Part shown: positions 45,613 through 57,400 of the stretch, piece by piece
How positions within the stretch are numbered: the first letter of the stretch is position 1
Layout: every line of letters begins with the position of its first letter
Assembly: GCF_900166965.1 (NCBI RefSeq)
Contig: NZ_FUZI01000004.1
Coordinates: 62,001-126,000, forward strand
DNA: 64,000 bases
Direction of reading: 5' to 3'
From: Photobacterium piscicola
Lineage (GTDB): Bacteria > Pseudomonadota > Gammaproteobacteria > Enterobacterales > Vibrionaceae
Notes under the pieces: generated by a model
What the model was told of the DNA's origin: nothing
What the model saw: the letters and a program-made list of their open reading frames with translations, nothing else
Databases searched by the model: none
Made by a program: the position numbers and the translations under genes

Positions 45613-46851
45613 TTAAATTTTCTTAAACAATAACGAACCGTTAGTGCCGCCAAAACCGAATGAGTTACATAATGCGTATTCTAGGTTAGCTTGACGTGCT
45701 TCACCTGGAACATAATCAAGATCACAACCTTCACCTGGATTATCCAAGTTAATTGTTGGTGGTACTACTTGATCAATCAAACTTAAAATAGTGATGATTG
45801 ATTCAACAGAGCCAGCAGCACCTAACAAGTGACCAGTCATTGATTTAGTTGATGAAACCATAACACTATCCGCAGCAGCACCTAGCGCGCGTTTAATGCC
45901 TAATGTTTCAGTCTTATCACCCGCAGGCGTTGATGTGCCGTGTGCGTTAATGTAGCCAATCTTGTCAGCATTGATACCCGCATCACGAATACAAGCTTCC
46001 ATAGCTAATGCACCACCAGAACCGTCTGCACTTGGTGACGTCATGTGGTAAGCATCACCACTCATGCCAAAGCCAACAAGCTCTGCATAAATTTTTGCGC
46101 CACGTGCTTTGGCATGTTCGTACTCTTCAAGCACAATCACACCAGCACCATCGCCTAATACGAAACCATCACGATCTTTGTCCCATGGACGAGAAGCCGC
46201 TTGAGGATCATCATTACGTGTTGATAATGCTTTTGCAGCAGCAAAGCCTGCCATGCCTAGCTCTGTTGATGCTTTTTCTGCACCACCCGCTAGCATCGCA
46301 TCAGCATCGCCGTATGCAATCATACGTGCAGCATGGCCAATGTTATGAAGGCCCGTCGTACACGCAGTAGAAATCGCGATATTTGGACCACGTAGACCGT
46401 ACATGATAGACATGTGGCCTGCGATCATATTAACAATTGTTGATGGTACAAAGAACGGACTGATTTTACGCGGTCCTTTGTCAATCAATGTTTGATGGCC
46501 AGCTTCAATTAAACCAAGACCACCAATACCAGAACCAATAGCGACACCGATACGTGGTGCGTTTTCTTCAGTAACTTCAATACCAGAATCTTTGAATGCT
46601 TGTACGCCAGCTGCAACGCCGTACTGGATAAATAAATCCATTTTGCGTGCATCTTTCTTAGACATGTAATCTTCACAATTGAAGTCTTTGATCATTCCGG
46701 CAAATTGAGTAGCAAATGCGCTTGCATCAAAATGTTGAATGGTACTGATACCACTAGTGCCAGATTGTAAAGCTTTCCAAGAAGATTCAACAGAATTACC
46801 AACCGGGGTAAGCATACCCATGCCAGTTACAACTACACGACGCTTAGACAC
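45613..46851 (-). CDS. fabF: 3-oxoacyl-ACP synthase II
   Basis: This 412-residue condensing enzyme has catalytic Cys in [13 protein letters not shown] and the two His in [17 protein letters not shown] and [12 protein letters not shown]. It elongates acyl-ACP with malonyl-ACP and sets the temperature response of cis-vaccenate formation. The start [19 protein letters not shown] follows CCGGAGAAAT. It lies downstream of acpP after a strong terminator-like hairpin. Confidence 0.96.
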   Translation of the reverse strand: MSKRRVVVTGMGMLTPVGNSVESSWKALQSGTSGISTIQHFDASAFATQFAGMIKDFNCEDYMSKKDARKMDLFIQYGVAAGVQAFKDSGIEVTEENAPRIGVAIGSGIGGLGLIEAGHQTLIDKGPRKISPFFVPSTIVNMIAGHMSIMYGLRGPNIAISTACTTGLHNIGHAARMIAYGDADAMLAGGAEKASTELGMAGFAAAKALSTRNDDPQAASRPWDKDRDGFVLGDGAGVIVLEEYEHAKARGAKIYAELVGFGMSGDAYHMTSPSADGSGGALAMEACIRDAGINADKIGYINAHGTSTPAGDKTETLGIKRALGAAADSVMVSSTKSMTGHLLGAAGSVESIITILSLIDQVVPPTINLDNPGEGCDLDYVPGEARQANLEYALCNSFGFGGTNGSLLFKKI

Positions 46852-46890
46852 GATTAATTTCTCCGGGAATTGAGGATAAAACAGGAAGTG

Positions 46891-46920
46891 AAAAAAAACA
46901 GGCGGTCATAATGACCGCCT
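46891..46920 (-). terminator. Intrinsic terminator between acpP and fabF
   Basis: AGGCGGTCAT pairs with ATGACCGCCT around a single base, followed on the minus strand by TGTTTTTTTT. A terminator here would yield abundant short acpP mRNA and less fabF mRNA. Confidence 0.88.
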
Positions 46921-46939
46921 GGGAATATTCATTTTTATA

Positions 46940-47173
46940 TTACTGTGCGCTGTTTACGTAGTCGATTGCAGCTTGAACAGTAGTAATTTTTTCAGCTTCT
47001 TCGTCAGGGATTTCTGTATCGAATTCTTCTTCAAGAGCCATTACTAGTTCAACTGTATCTAGAGAATCAGCACCTAGATCGTCAACGAAAGATGCTTCGT
47101 TTTTAACTTCTGCTTCGTCTACGCCTAGTTGCTCAACGATGATTTTTCTTACGCGTTCTTCGATGTTGCTCAT
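46940..47173 (-). CDS. acpP: Acyl carrier protein
   Basis: This 77-residue acidic, helical protein has the 4'-phosphopantetheine attachment serine in [22 protein letters not shown]. It is nearly identical in pattern to E. coli AcpP, carries all acyl chains in fatty-acid synthesis, and is very highly expressed. It starts [19 protein letters not shown] with an upstream AAAGGAAAT site. Confidence 0.97.
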   Translation of the reverse strand: MSNIEERVRKIIVEQLGVDEAEVKNEASFVDDLGADSLDTVELVMALEEEFDTEIPDEEAEKITTVQAAIDYVNSAQ

Positions 47174-47331
47174 ACTAATATATTTCCTTTAACAAGAATT
47201 CGCTAATGCGATTTGTTGTAGTTTATTCATTACAGCAAAAGTTGCAACACTCATAATGCTGGTCAAACCACGATTTAACCAGAAAAATAGTTCAATTTGA
47301 CTTGAATCATGAAGTATTACAACAAATTTGC

Positions 47332-48066
47332 TTAAATCATATACATGCCGCCGTTAACGTGCAATGTTTCGCCTGTTATATAAGCAGCTTCATCAGAGGC
47401 TAAAAAAGCAACAGCCGCTGCTATTTCGCGCGGATCGCCTAAACGACCAGCAGGAACATTTGCTAACGTTGCAGCGCGTTGATCATCATTTAACGCTTTT
47501 GTCATATCCGTTTCAATGAAACCGGGTGCAACTGCGTTAACGGTGATTCCACGAGAAGCAACTTCGCGTGCCATCGATTTTGTAAAACCAAGCAAACCTG
47601 CTTTAGCAGCTGCGTAGTTTGTCTGACCTGCGTTGCCCATAGTGCCAACAACAGAACCAATGCTAATGATACGACCATTACGTTTTTTCATCATAGCACG
47701 TAGCACGGCTTTAGACAGACGGAAAACCGACGTTAGGTTGGTATCCATGATATCTTGCCATTCGTCGTCTTTCATACGCATAAGTAGATTATCACGAGTA
47801 ATACCAGCGTTATTCACTAAAATGTCAATATCGCCATATTGTTCTTTAATTTGCTTTAATGTTACTTCAATTGACTCTGGTGAGGTTACGTTTAACGCAA
47901 AACCTTTACCGTGATCGCCAAGATACGCACTAATCGCATCAGCACCGCTCTCAGAGGTTGCTGTACCGATTACTGTCGCGCCACGCTCAACTAAGATTTC
48001 AGCGATAGCACGACCAATACCACGACTCGCACCTGTAACTAGTGCAATTTTACCTTCCAGACTCAT
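47332..48066 (-). CDS. fabG: 3-oxoacyl-ACP reductase
   Basis: This 244-residue SDR enzyme uses NADPH to reduce 3-oxoacyl-ACP. Motifs are [13 protein letters not shown] (cofactor), [21 protein letters not shown] and YAAAKAG (catalytic Ser-Tyr-Lys), and [19 protein letters not shown]. The length is standard. It begins 23 bp after fabD. Confidence 0.96.
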   Translation of the reverse strand: MSLEGKIALVTGASRGIGRAIAEILVERGATVIGTATSESGADAISAYLGDHGKGFALNVTSPESIEVTLKQIKEQYGDIDILVNNAGITRDNLLMRMKDDEWQDIMDTNLTSVFRLSKAVLRAMMKKRNGRIISIGSVVGTMGNAGQTNYAAAKAGLLGFTKSMAREVASRGITVNAVAPGFIETDMTKALNDDQRAATLANVPAGRLGDPREIAAAVAFLASDEAAYITGETLHVNGGMYMI

Positions 48067-48089
48067 TGTAAATCCTCTTTTAAGCTTAA

Positions 48090-49019
48090 TTACTTCGCTA
48101 GTGCTGCGGTTAATGATGCAACATCATTGACTGCTGCGCCGCCAAGTGCACGATCAATACGTTTAGTCAGACCGGTTAATACTTTACCCGGTCCCATTTC
48201 TAGCAATTCTTCAACGCCTTCAGCCGCCATACGCTCAACAGACTCAGTCCAACGTACTGGATTATATAGTTGCTTAACAAGTGCCAGCTTAATCGCAACA
48301 GGATCAGTCTCAGTCGCTACATCAGCATTATTGATTACAGGCACAGTCGGTGCACTAAATGCTAAGCCTTCCAATGCGATAGCTAATTTGTCAGCCGCAG
48401 GCTTCATTAACGCACAGTGTGAAGGAACTGAAACTGGTAATGGCAATGCACGCTTAGCACCGGCTTCTTTACACAATACATTGGCACGTTCTACTGCTTC
48501 TTTGTTACCCGCAATAACCACTTGGCCTGGCGAGTTAAAGTTAACAGGAGAACACACTTGATCTTCTGCTGCTTGCGCACAAGCGGCTGCAATAGCGTCG
48601 TTATCTAAGCCGATAATTGCAGACATTGCACCCACACCAGCTGGTACAGCTTCTTGCATTAGCTTACCGCGTAGCTCAACTAACTTAACTGCCGCTTGGA
48701 AATCAATCACACCCGCACAAACAAGTGCAGAGTATTCACCTAAGCTATGACCAGCTAAAACAACAGGTTGTTCACCACCTTGCTGCTGCCATACACGCCA
48801 AATTGCTACAGATGCAGTTAATAACGCAGGTTGTGTACGCTGAGTTTGGTTAAGATCTTCAACAGGACCATTTTGAACTAACGCCCATAGATCGTAACCT
48901 AACGCATCAGAGGCTTCAGCAAACGTCTGCTTAACCACATCAAATTGCTCTGCTAAATCAGCAAGCATGCCAACAGTTTGAGAACCCTGTCCAGGGAAAA
49001 CAATCGCGAACTTAGACAT
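48090..49019 (-). CDS. fabD: Malonyl-CoA:ACP transacylase
   Basis: This 309-residue enzyme loads malonate onto [22 protein letters not shown] is the N-terminal block, and [15 protein letters not shown] holds the nucleophile Ser. [12 protein letters not shown] holds the active-site His. It starts [14 protein letters not shown] after AAGGATTCTCAA. A palindrome 23-38 bp upstream may control it. Confidence 0.96.
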   Translation of the reverse strand: MSKFAIVFPGQGSQTVGMLADLAEQFDVVKQTFAEASDALGYDLWALVQNGPVEDLNQTQRTQPALLTASVAIWRVWQQQGGEQPVVLAGHSLGEYSALVCAGVIDFQAAVKLVELRGKLMQEAVPAGVGAMSAIIGLDNDAIAAACAQAAEDQVCSPVNFNSPGQVVIAGNKEAVERANVLCKEAGAKRALPLPVSVPSHCALMKPAADKLAIALEGLAFSAPTVPVINNADVATETDPVAIKLALVKQLYNPVRWTESVERMAAEGVEELLEMGPGKVLTGLTKRIDRALGGAAVNDVASLTAALAK

Positions 49020-49041
49020 TTGAGAATCCTTATTCTTTATA

Positions 49042-49057
49042 TACTGATCGTTCAGTA
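49042..49057. promoter_or_regulatory. Palindrome upstream of fabD, possible operator
   Basis: TACTGA and TCAGTA form perfect 6-bp arms around TCGT in the 135-bp fabH-fabD gap. The centre and arms recall FadR- or TetR-type sites, but no regulator is proven. Confidence 0.35.
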
Positions 49058-49154
49058 AATTAATAGGCTAATAAGACAGCGTTAACTATATTCAACCTTC
49101 TGCCTTATCGCAAAATTCTTTTAACGCGTAAAACTAAACCGATTTTGATTTAGT

Positions 49155-50111
49155 TTAAAATTTCACTAGTGCAGAGCCCCAAGTGAAACCGCCGCCAAAC
49201 GCTTCTAATAATAACGTTTGACCACGTTGAATACGGCCATCACGTACCGCTTCATCTAATGCTGTCGGTACTGTTGCCGCCGACGTATTACCATGACGAT
49301 CCAGTGTAACCACCACTTGATCCATCGACATTGATAATTTTTTCGCTGTTGCTGAAATAATACGCATGTTCGCTTGATGTGGTACTAACCAATCAAGTTC
49401 AGATTTATCCATATTATTGGCAGTAAGCGTATTTTTAACCAAATTAGACAGTTGTGTTACAGCAACTTTAAATACTTCGTTACCTGCCATGTAAAGCCAA
49501 GTATTTGCATCAAAGTCTTTATCATGTTCTGGTACAGCAAGGCTTAGCAAACCACCAAAATGACCATCAGCATATAAATGCGTTGAAATGATACCTTGCT
49601 CTTCACTTGCGCCAAGAACAACCGCACCTGCCGCATCACCAAATAAGATAATGGTTGAGCGATCTTGTGGATCACAATGATGAGAAAGTGCATCAGACCC
49701 AATCACTAATACATTTTTCGCCATGCCCGTTTTAATATGCTGATCAGCAACACTTAATGCATAAACAAAGCCTGTACATGCCGCAGATAAATCAAAAGCA
49801 GGACAACCTTTAATATCTAACATGCCTTGTACTTGGCAAGCCGCAGAGGGAAATGAGTGACTTGCACTAGACGTAGCAACAATAATAAGATCGATATCTT
49901 CTTTATCAATGCCAGCCATTTCAATCGCGTTTAAAGAAGCATGATAACCCATCACTGCCACTGTTTCGTCAGCCGATGCAATGCGACGCTCACGAATACC
50001 AGTACGAGCAACGATCCATTCATCGCTGGTGTCTATCGTTTTTTCTAAATCCGCATTGGTGCGAACTTGTGTTGGCAAATAGCTGCCAGTTCCTAAAATT
50101 TTGCTATACAT
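49155..50111 (-). CDS. fabH: 3-oxoacyl-ACP synthase III
   Basis: This 318-residue enzyme starts fatty-acid synthesis from acetyl-CoA and malonyl-ACP. The catalytic Cys is in [14 protein letters not shown], His in [12 protein letters not shown], and Asn in [19 protein letters not shown]. The start [19 protein letters not shown] is typical. It follows plsX by 5 bp in an evident operon. Confidence 0.96.
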   Translation of the reverse strand: MYSKILGTGSYLPTQVRTNADLEKTIDTSDEWIVARTGIRERRIASADETVAVMGYHASLNAIEMAGIDKEDIDLIIVATSSASHSFPSAACQVQGMLDIKGCPAFDLSAACTGFVYALSVADQHIKTGMAKNVLVIGSDALSHHCDPQDRSTIILFGDAAGAVVLGASEEQGIISTHLYADGHFGGLLSLAVPEHDKDFDANTWLYMAGNEVFKVAVTQLSNLVKNTLTANNMDKSELDWLVPHQANMRIISATAKKLSMSMDQVVVTLDRHGNTSAATVPTALDEAVRDGRIQRGQTLLLEAFGGGFTWGSALVKF

Positions 50112-50116
50112 GAAGA

Positions 50117-51139
50117 CTAATAATGCCTCTCTAATAAGACCTCTTCCAGACGGTCACTGATTTTCATCGGTATTTGGCGTTTAATCTCATAAACCGCTTG
50201 GCTTATGGCATTCTCCAAAGCTGTGGTGTCGGCACTTCCATGGCTTTTAACGACAATACCGCGTAATCCTAACAGACTTGCGCCATTATACTGGTCGGGG
50301 TTCAATTGCTGTAAGCTATCAAACAGTTCACGAAATAGCCATTTAGCAATCAATCGCTTAAATGGATTACGACCAATATTACGCTTAATACAATCAATGA
50401 ATAGGTTTGCTACCCCTTCACTGGTTTTTAAACTCACATTCCCGACAAAGCCATCACATACAATCACATCCGCTTTATCGGAATACAATTGATGACCTTC
50501 AATATAGCCAATGTAATTAATATCGGAAGATTGACTCAACATTTCAGCACAACGTTTAACCAGATCATTGCCTTTAATGGCTTCTTCGCCAATATTAAGT
50601 AATGCCACGCGAGGTGGTGAACCTAATGTTTGTTCCGCAACCACAGATCCCATAACGGCAAATTGGAACAAAGTATCTGCATCGCAGGAAACATTGGCAC
50701 CGAGATCTAATAACCAAGTATGGTTAGCGTGACGATTAGGAATTTCTGAAATTAAAGCGGGACGTTCAACACCAGGAAGCTGTTTAAGCACATAACGGGA
50801 TAAAGCCATTAATGCACCGGTGTTGCCAGCACTCACACAGGCATCTGCATCACCTGCGGCAACAGCATCTAGAGCCATGCGCATTGAAGAGCCTTTACTA
50901 TGGCGTAATGCTTGTGATGGACGTGTTTCATTGGCTATAACGTTATCGCAATGCACGATAGACAATCGAGGATGATTGAGCTTATTAAGAAGAGTTAGCT
51001 GGGTAGTGATAGCACTTATATCACCAAATAGAATGAGTTTGAGCTCAGGCGAATGCAACAGTGCCTGCACGGCGGCAGGCACTGTTACTTGAGGACCGAA
51101 ATCCCCGCCCATTGCATCAAGTGCAACGGTAAGACCCAT
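50117..51139 (-). CDS. plsX: Phosphate acyltransferase PlsX
   Basis: This 340-residue protein makes acyl-phosphate from acyl-ACP for phospholipid synthesis. Typical blocks are [61 protein letters not shown] and [18 protein letters not shown] lies one codon earlier, but ATG at 51139 gives the standard start. It sits between rpmF and fabH as in E. coli. Confidence 0.95.
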   Translation of the reverse strand: MGLTVALDAMGGDFGPQVTVPAAVQALLHSPELKLILFGDISAITTQLTLLNKLNHPRLSIVHCDNVIANETRPSQALRHSKGSSMRMALDAVAAGDADACVSAGNTGALMALSRYVLKQLPGVERPALISEIPNRHANHTWLLDLGANVSCDADTLFQFAVMGSVVAEQTLGSPPRVALLNIGEEAIKGNDLVKRCAEMLSQSSDINYIGYIEGHQLYSDKADVIVCDGFVGNVSLKTSEGVANLFIDCIKRNIGRNPFKRLIAKWLFRELFDSLQQLNPDQYNGASLLGLRGIVVKSHGSADTTALENAISQAVYEIKRQIPMKISDRLEEVLLERHY

Positions 51140-51151
51140 CAAGGTTCAACC

Positions 51152-51322
51152 TTACTTGTTGATAACCTTACGGCCACGGTAGAAACCGTCAGCTGTCACG
51201 TGGTGACGTAGGTGAGTTTCACCTGATGCTGAATCTACAGATACTGCTGCTGTAGTTAGCGCATCATGTGAACGACGCATACCACGTGCTGCACGTGATT
51301 TTTTGCTCTTTTGTACGGCCAT
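51152..51322 (-). CDS. rpmF: 50S ribosomal protein L32
   Basis: This 56-residue basic protein begins [20 protein letters not shown] and ends [11 protein letters not shown], the standard bacterial L32 pattern. It lacks the paired zinc cysteines seen in some L32 forms. It lies between yceD and plsX, its conserved position, with an AGGAG site (ACAGGAGTAGGGTTA) before the ATG. Confidence 0.96.
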   Translation of the reverse strand: MAVQKSKKSRAARGMRRSHDALTTAAVSVDSASGETHLRHHVTADGFYRGRKVINK

Positions 51323-51342
51323 TAACCCTACTCCTGTTAAAT

Positions 51343-51861
51343 TTAACTTTTAAGATTTTTCAATACTGCAAACGGATTCGGACGCTCATCAGCAACGGGG
51401 ATCTCACCAAAAGACAAGTTATGTGTGCCGATCTTACAATCGTCATCATCATGTCTTGCGACTTGTGGTAATTCTAACATCAATTCATCTTCGATGAGTT
51501 CAATTAGGTTAATCTCGCCATTTTCATCGACAATTGTCGGCTCATAGGCTTCCGGTAACTTATCAATAGCCTCTTCATCACGAACCGGACTATAACAGAA
51601 TTCAACACTAATTGTGTGTGGAAATTCTTCCTGACATCTCTGACAGGTCAACATCACATCTACACTTGCGTTTCCGCGCATGAAAGGAATACGACGTTGG
51701 TCAAGGTCAAAAGACAAGTTGACGTTTGCATCACTTATTACGCTCTGGGTTGAGCCAGCTAAACGAGACAGAAGATCAGCTTTGATGATGCCATCATAGT
51801 CGAGTCTTTTCTGTGCAGTGCGTACTGGATCTACCTTTATCGGCAATTTTACCTTTTGCAT
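51343..51861 (-). CDS. yceD: YceD/DUF177 family protein (23S rRNA accumulation)
   Basis: This 172-residue acidic protein begins [20 protein letters not shown]. It contains [10 protein letters not shown], a CxxC pair that may bind metal, and the acidic [13 protein letters not shown]. YceD and its plant relatives affect 23S rRNA accumulation. It is the first gene of the rpmF-plsX-fab operon, 20 bp before rpmF. Confidence 0.92.
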   Translation of the reverse strand: MQKVKLPIKVDPVRTAQKRLDYDGIIKADLLSRLAGSTQSVISDANVNLSFDLDQRRIPFMRGNASVDVMLTCQRCQEEFPHTISVEFCYSPVRDEEAIDKLPEAYEPTIVDENGEINLIELIEDELMLELPQVARHDDDDCKIGTHNLSFGEIPVADERPNPFAVLKNLKS

Positions 51862-52252
51862 AGGGCGCGAATATTAGCCTTATAGTCTGGTTGAGTCAAA
51901 GGAAATGTGCCGGAATTAACAGCTTTTGAACAATTCTCGTGCTGCCATGAAAATTCGTTCAACATTCATTCCCCCTCCTCATTAAAAAGTTTTTATTTCT
52001 TCATCACTCAATCACTTGACGATTGCTGATAAAATGACGAAAGATCACTCAATCATTGTTTAAATGCTAGCCAATACTGGCTTTAGTGGAATTTAAATCA
52101 ATAATTGCGCCTTATAATAGCATTGTGCTGTAACGATAACATCGTCTGTCTGCATTGAAATCAAAACAATCAATAAATAAAGCTCACTGGCTTTGAATCA
52201 CAGCGATGAGTACACTCAGGGGATTACTTCATTTAGATAACTAAAATAGCCT
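51862..52252. other. Divergent promoter region between yceD and yceF
   Basis: 390 bp without a gene. It must carry the promoter of the yceD-rpmF-plsX-fab operon and that of yceF. I see no strong operator or RNA structure. Confidence 0.5.
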
Positions 52253-52834
52253 ATGAACCAGTCACTTGTTCTTGCATCTACTTCACCATTCCGTAAAAGT
52301 TTGCTTGAAAAACTACAGCTTCCTTTTACAACAGCTAACCCCAATGTAAATGAAGCCATGTTAGACAATGAGTCAGCTACAGCTTTAGTGATGCGATTAG
52401 CACAAGCTAAAGCGCTCGCTTGTGCAGAATCTCACCCTAGCCATCTTATTATAGGTTCAGACCAAGTATGTGTCATTGACGGGGAAATTTTAGGAAAACC
52501 GCATACTGAAGCGAATGCTTGTGCTCAGCTACGTGCGGCCAGTGGCAAAGTCATCACCTTCTATACTGGCTTATGCTTATATAATTCACGCACACAAACG
52601 ACACAAGTGATTTGTGAACCGTTCCATGTCCACTTCAGAACCTTAACCGATAATGAAATTGCACATTATGTCGCTCAGGAACAACCCCTTTATTGCGCAG
52701 GCAGTTTTAAAAGTGAAGGATTGGGCATTGCATTATTTGATCGATTAGAAGGACGAGATCCAAATACACTGGTTGGATTACCGCTAATTGCCTTACGAGA
52801 AATGCTTGCCAATGAGCATCTGGCGGTTTTATAA
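52253..52834 (+). CDS. yceF: Maf-family nucleotide pyrophosphatase YceF
   Basis: This 193-residue protein has the family blocks [49 protein letters not shown] and the C-terminal [22 protein letters not shown]. coli YceF hydrolyses m7GTP, cleaning up damaged nucleotides. It lies opposite yceD in the conserved position. Confidence 0.94.
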   Translation: MNQSLVLASTSPFRKSLLEKLQLPFTTANPNVNEAMLDNESATALVMRLAQAKALACAESHPSHLIIGSDQVCVIDGEILGKPHTEANACAQLRAASGKVITFYTGLCLYNSRTQTTQVICEPFHVHFRTLTDNEIAHYVAQEQPLYCAGSFKSEGLGIALFDRLEGRDPNTLVGLPLIALREMLANEHLAVL

Positions 52835-53006
52835 GCCAGCTGCGGTATTATCCCCATTACAATAAGTGTCATTCTCGTTTCCTAGGCTCTTGTGTCATTT
52901 CCAACCATAAAGGTTCACGAGGGAGATAAGGAATCAAATACTGTGAAAGATGACCTCTTAATTTATGGGATTGGTATTACAAAAATAAAAAATCATAAAA
53001 ATAAAA

Positions 53007-53029
53007 AAGGCGAGCACAATGCTCGCCTT
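53007..53029 (-). terminator. Intrinsic terminator of rluC
   Basis: AAGGCGAGCA pairs with TGCTCGCCTT around a 3-nt loop, followed by a T run on the minus strand. Confidence 0.88.
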
Positions 53030-53046
53030 ACGATTTTTTAACATCA

Positions 53047-53991
53047 TTAAAAGGTGCGAAGTTTGGCAAGACAGCGTTCTAACACTGGCTCCATCGGCGC
53101 ACTAATATCCATTAACTCATCAGTATGTGGATGGGTAAATTTAATGTTCGCCGCATGCAAAAATAAGCGTCCTAATCCTGTTTTCTTAGTGTAAGCATCA
53201 AAACGTGGGTCGCCATAACGATCATCCCAAGCAATAGGATGGCCCTCGTATTGACAATGTACACGAATTTGGTGAGTACGCCCGGTCACTGGACTTGCTT
53301 GTACCAGTGTCGCTTGAGAAAAACGTTCTAATACTTTAAAGCGAGTATCTGAAGCTTTACCTTGCGGATTAACACGTACAATGCTGTTAACTTCATTTTT
53401 CAATAACGGTGCATTTACTCTCTTACAGTTTGCCTTCCATTCCCCCATCACTAAGGCAAAATAATATTTCTGAACCGTTTTTTCTCTAAATTGTTCTTGT
53501 AGTTTACGTAACGCAGAACGTTTCTTTGCTACCAACAAAATGCCAGAAGTATCTCGGTCAATACGGTGTACTAACTCAAGGTATCGAGCATCAGGTCGTA
53601 ATGCACGTAACGCTTCAATCGCACCAAACTTCAAGCCACTACCGCCATGAACAGCTGTGCCTGATGGCTTATTCAAAATCAATACATGATCATCTTCATA
53701 GATAATGCATGATTCAAGTTCGGCCACTTTATTCAATTTGGTACTAATCGGTGCTTGTTCGTCTTTCTCAGGAACAAAAACCGGTGGGACGCGTACGAGA
53801 TCACCATCCTGCAATTTATATTCAGGTTTAATACGTTTTTTGTTTACTCGCACCTCGCCTTTACGCAAAATACGGTAAATCATACTTTTTGGTACATTTT
53901 TAAGCCTAGCACGGAGAAAATTATCGATCCGTTGGCCAGCAAAATCATCAGTAATATCGATGAATTGCACTTTAGGTTTATCTTCTGTCAT
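53047..53991 (-). CDS. rluC: 23S rRNA pseudouridine(955/2504/2580) synthase
   Basis: This 314-residue enzyme has an N-terminal S4 domain (PKSMIYRILRKGEVRVNKKRIKPEYKL) and the RluA-family catalytic block HRIDRDTSGILLVAKKRSA with the nucleophile Asp. VTGRTHQIRVH follows. It is closely similar to E. coli RluC. ATG at 53991 gives MTEDKPKVQF; a longer frame to 54012 is less likely. It is divergent from rne, as in E. coli. Confidence 0.95.
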   Translation of the reverse strand: MTEDKPKVQFIDITDDFAGQRIDNFLRARLKNVPKSMIYRILRKGEVRVNKKRIKPEYKLQDGDLVRVPPVFVPEKDEQAPISTKLNKVAELESCIIYEDDHVLILNKPSGTAVHGGSGLKFGAIEALRALRPDARYLELVHRIDRDTSGILLVAKKRSALRKLQEQFREKTVQKYYFALVMGEWKANCKRVNAPLLKNEVNSIVRVNPQGKASDTRFKVLERFSQATLVQASPVTGRTHQIRVHCQYEGHPIAWDDRYGDPRFDAYTKKTGLGRLFLHAANIKFTHPHTDELMDISAPMEPVLERCLAKLRTF

Positions 53992-54012
53992 AAGTTTGAT
54001 TGTACCATGCAA

Positions 54013-54430
54013 ATAAAGCAGATTGCCGCAAAAAAGTGAGCCTGCTATGATTGCATTCTAGAATAAGTTTTTTTGCTTATTTTACTGACAAGGTGAGCAT
54101 GCTCTCACCATTTCGGCTATTTTATATACAACTCAGGTGATAAACGCAGCACGTGGCGTAAGACGTTATGGTTACCGGAGTTTTTTTTAGCGCGTCAGAT
54201 TACAGATTTTTTTGATGTAACAGATACAACCACACCTCGATGTGGTGATACCAGCTGTGTGTTTCAGATCTAACCATCTCGACACAGTTGGCTAATACGT
54301 GTGGCCATAGAGCACTCCTGCATTCCAACCGTGAGGTTGCACCCGTACATCAGACTTGGAGTCAGGCACCATCAAAAAATTGATGTAATTAGCGGCGCTA
54401 ATACACAACGACAATAATGAGTACAATATA
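54013..54430 (+). promoter_or_regulatory. Divergent rluC/rne promoter region and structured rne 5' leader
   Basis: 418 bp without a gene. Likely hairpins are GGTGAG/CTCACC (54092-54109), ACCACA/TGTGGT (54229-54246) and an arm pair CCAGCTGTGT/ACACAGTTGG (54251-54291). E. coli rne has a long leader whose hairpins let RNase E control its own mRNA; the placement here fits that model. Confidence 0.6.
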
Positions 54431-57400
54431 ATGAAAAGAATGTTGATTAACGCAACTCAGAAGGAAGAGTTGCGCGTCGCATTAGTTGATGGCCAAAAGC
54501 TATTTGATCTTGATATCGAAAGCCCTGGTCACGAATCTAAAAAAGCAAATATCTACAAAGGCCGCATCACACGTATCGAACCAAGCCTGGAAGCTGCGTT
54601 CGTTGATTACGGTGCAGAACGCCATGGCTTCCTCCCTTTAAAAGAAGTCGCTAAAGATTACTTCCCATCAAACTATTCTTACCAAGGTCGTCCTAACATT
54701 AAGGAAGTCTTGAAAGAAGGCCAAGAAGTTATCGTTCAAGTTGATAAAGAAGAGCGTGGCAACAAAGGTGCCGCACTTACAACCTTTATCTCATTAGCGG
54801 GTAGTTACTTGGTGTTAATGCCTAATAACCCTCGTGCTGGCGGTATTTCTCGTCGTATCGAAGGTGAAGAGCGTACACAACTTAAAGCTGCATTAAGCAC
54901 ATTAGAACTGCCTCACGGTATGGGTCTAATTGTTCGTACTGCAGGTGTAGGTAAATCAGGTGAAGAGCTTGAGTGGGATTTAAATGTTCTTCTTAATCAC
55001 TGGAATGCAGTGAAAGAAGCCGCTGAATCTCAAGCTGCTCCATTCTTGATCCACCAAGAAAGTAATGTTATTGCTCGTGCTATTCGAGATTATCTACGTC
55101 GTGATATCGGTGAAATTCTTATCGATAGCCCACAGATTTTTGAACGTGCACGCGATCATATTAAATTAATTCGCCCTGATTTCTTATCGCGTATTAAGCG
55201 TTATGAAGGTGAAGTTCCACTATTTAGTCACTACCAAATTGAAAGCCAAATTGACTCTGCGTTCCAGCGTGAAGTTCGTTTACCTTCAGGTGGCTCAGTT
55301 GTTATTGACCCAACAGAAGCACTAACATCTATTGATATCAACTCCGCTCGTGCAACAAAAGGCGGCGATATCGAAGAAACAGCATTACAAACTAACCTAG
55401 AAGCCGCTGATGAAATTGCTCGTCAATTACGTCTACGCGATCTTGGTGGTCTTGTGGTTATCGACTTCATTGATATGACGCCAGTTCGTCACCAACGTGA
55501 AGTAGAAAACCGTTTACGTGAAGCTGTTCGTGTTGACCGAGCGCGTGTACAAATTGGTCGTATATCTCGCTTTGGTTTGCTAGAAATGTCACGCCAACGT
55601 TTAAGCCCATCTTTAGCTGAAGCAAGCCATCACGTTTGTCCACGTTGTACAGGTACGGGTGTTGTTCGTGATAATGAGTCACTATCACTTTCTATCTTGC
55701 GTTTAATCGAAGAAGAAGCATTAAAAGATAACAGCTCACAAGTACTTGCAATTGTACCTGTGCCTGTTGCTTCTTACCTATTGAACGAAAAGCGTCCTGC
55801 GGTACAGCACATTGAGAAATATCACAATGTGCATGTTGTTATCGTGCCAAACGCCAACATGGAAACGCCACACTTTGAAGTGTTACGTATTCGTGAAGGT
55901 GAAGAGCAAGAGACACTTTCATACCATCTTCCTAATGCGATTGATGCACTGAAAGAAGCAGAAGCGACTGAAGCTCCTCAACAAGAGCGCAGTACAAGAA
56001 AACGTGAAGAACCTGTTCTACACGGCTTTGCAGCACCAAAACAACCAGCGCCAGTGGTAGCGACACCAGAAGCACAACCGGCAACTAAACCACAAACGAT
56101 TATTGCTCAAGCGCCTAGTATCTTTAGCCGCATTTTTGCTGCAATTTCTTCATTCTTCAATAACGGTACTGAGCAGAAAACCGAGATTAAGCAAGAAGTA
56201 GAAGCACCAGCAAAAGAACAAACAAATAATAATCGTCGTAACAACAATAACCGTCGTCCTGATAACCGTCGTAATGACCGTCAAGGTAACCGTGACAACA
56301 CTCGCCGTAATGGCAATCAAGAGAGTGATCAAGACAACAAAGCTGAACAGCAAGATCGCAACAACGAGCAGCGTCAATCTCGTCGTCGCAATGAGCGCAC
56401 GGACAAAAACCGTCAGCCTCAAGCCGAACGTCCAGTTAAGCAACCGCGTCAACCTCGTTCTGAAGAAGCGAAAGAGCAGCAACGCCAGTCTCGTAAAGAA
56501 GAGATTCAAGCGCAGAAGCAACAACGCCAACAAGCAAACGAAGTTAAAGCAAAAGCGACTCAAAACGTTGTCGTTGAAGAGCAAGTGGAAGCCGAAGACA
56601 AAAATGTTGTTAAGGTAAAACAGCGTCGTCAACGTCGTCAGTTACAGAAGAAAATTCGTATTACTGACAAAACAGCACCGGTTGTTGAAGAACAAGCTAT
56701 TGTTGAAACTGCAGCGATCACTACCCCATCACCATTAATGGAAATGGGTACAACGATTGCTAAAGAAGCGCAAACAACGTCGACTCAAGATCACGCTATT
56801 GTTGATGAGCAATCAGAAACAAATGAGCAAGACAACAATCAACGTCGTAACCGTCGTTCACCACGTCATCTACGCGCTAGCGGTCAACGCCGTCGTCGTA
56901 TTCGTGATACACGTAGTGAAAAACAAGATTACGAGCAGCATGAAGATCCAAGCTGTTACAACGTTGCTGATGCAGTTGAACACGCCGTTGTTGAAGCAAC
57001 AGACACTATTAGCGATATGGTAAATGTTGTTTCTATTGTTGAGAAACCAAAAGCACCCCGCCAAACATCAGGTGTAGCAACACCAGAAATGGCAATGGGC
57101 AAAGTATGGTCTCGCATTAAGCCAACAATTGAAGCTCCTGTAGCTGCGGTTGAAACTGTTGTTGAAACTAACGATGATCTTATCATTGCTAATCATTCAG
57201 CAATCGCGAAAGCATTACCTGAAGTTGAGTCAAAACCTGCTTTAGGCGGTGTTGCGATGCCTGAACTTGCAATGGGTAAAGCATTCCCATTACGTGCAGC
57301 GTCAATTGTTGAAACGCCTGTTGTTGAAACGCCTGTTGTTGAAACGCCTGTTGTTGAAACGCCTGTTGTTGAAACGCCTGTTGTTGAAGCACCTGTTGTT

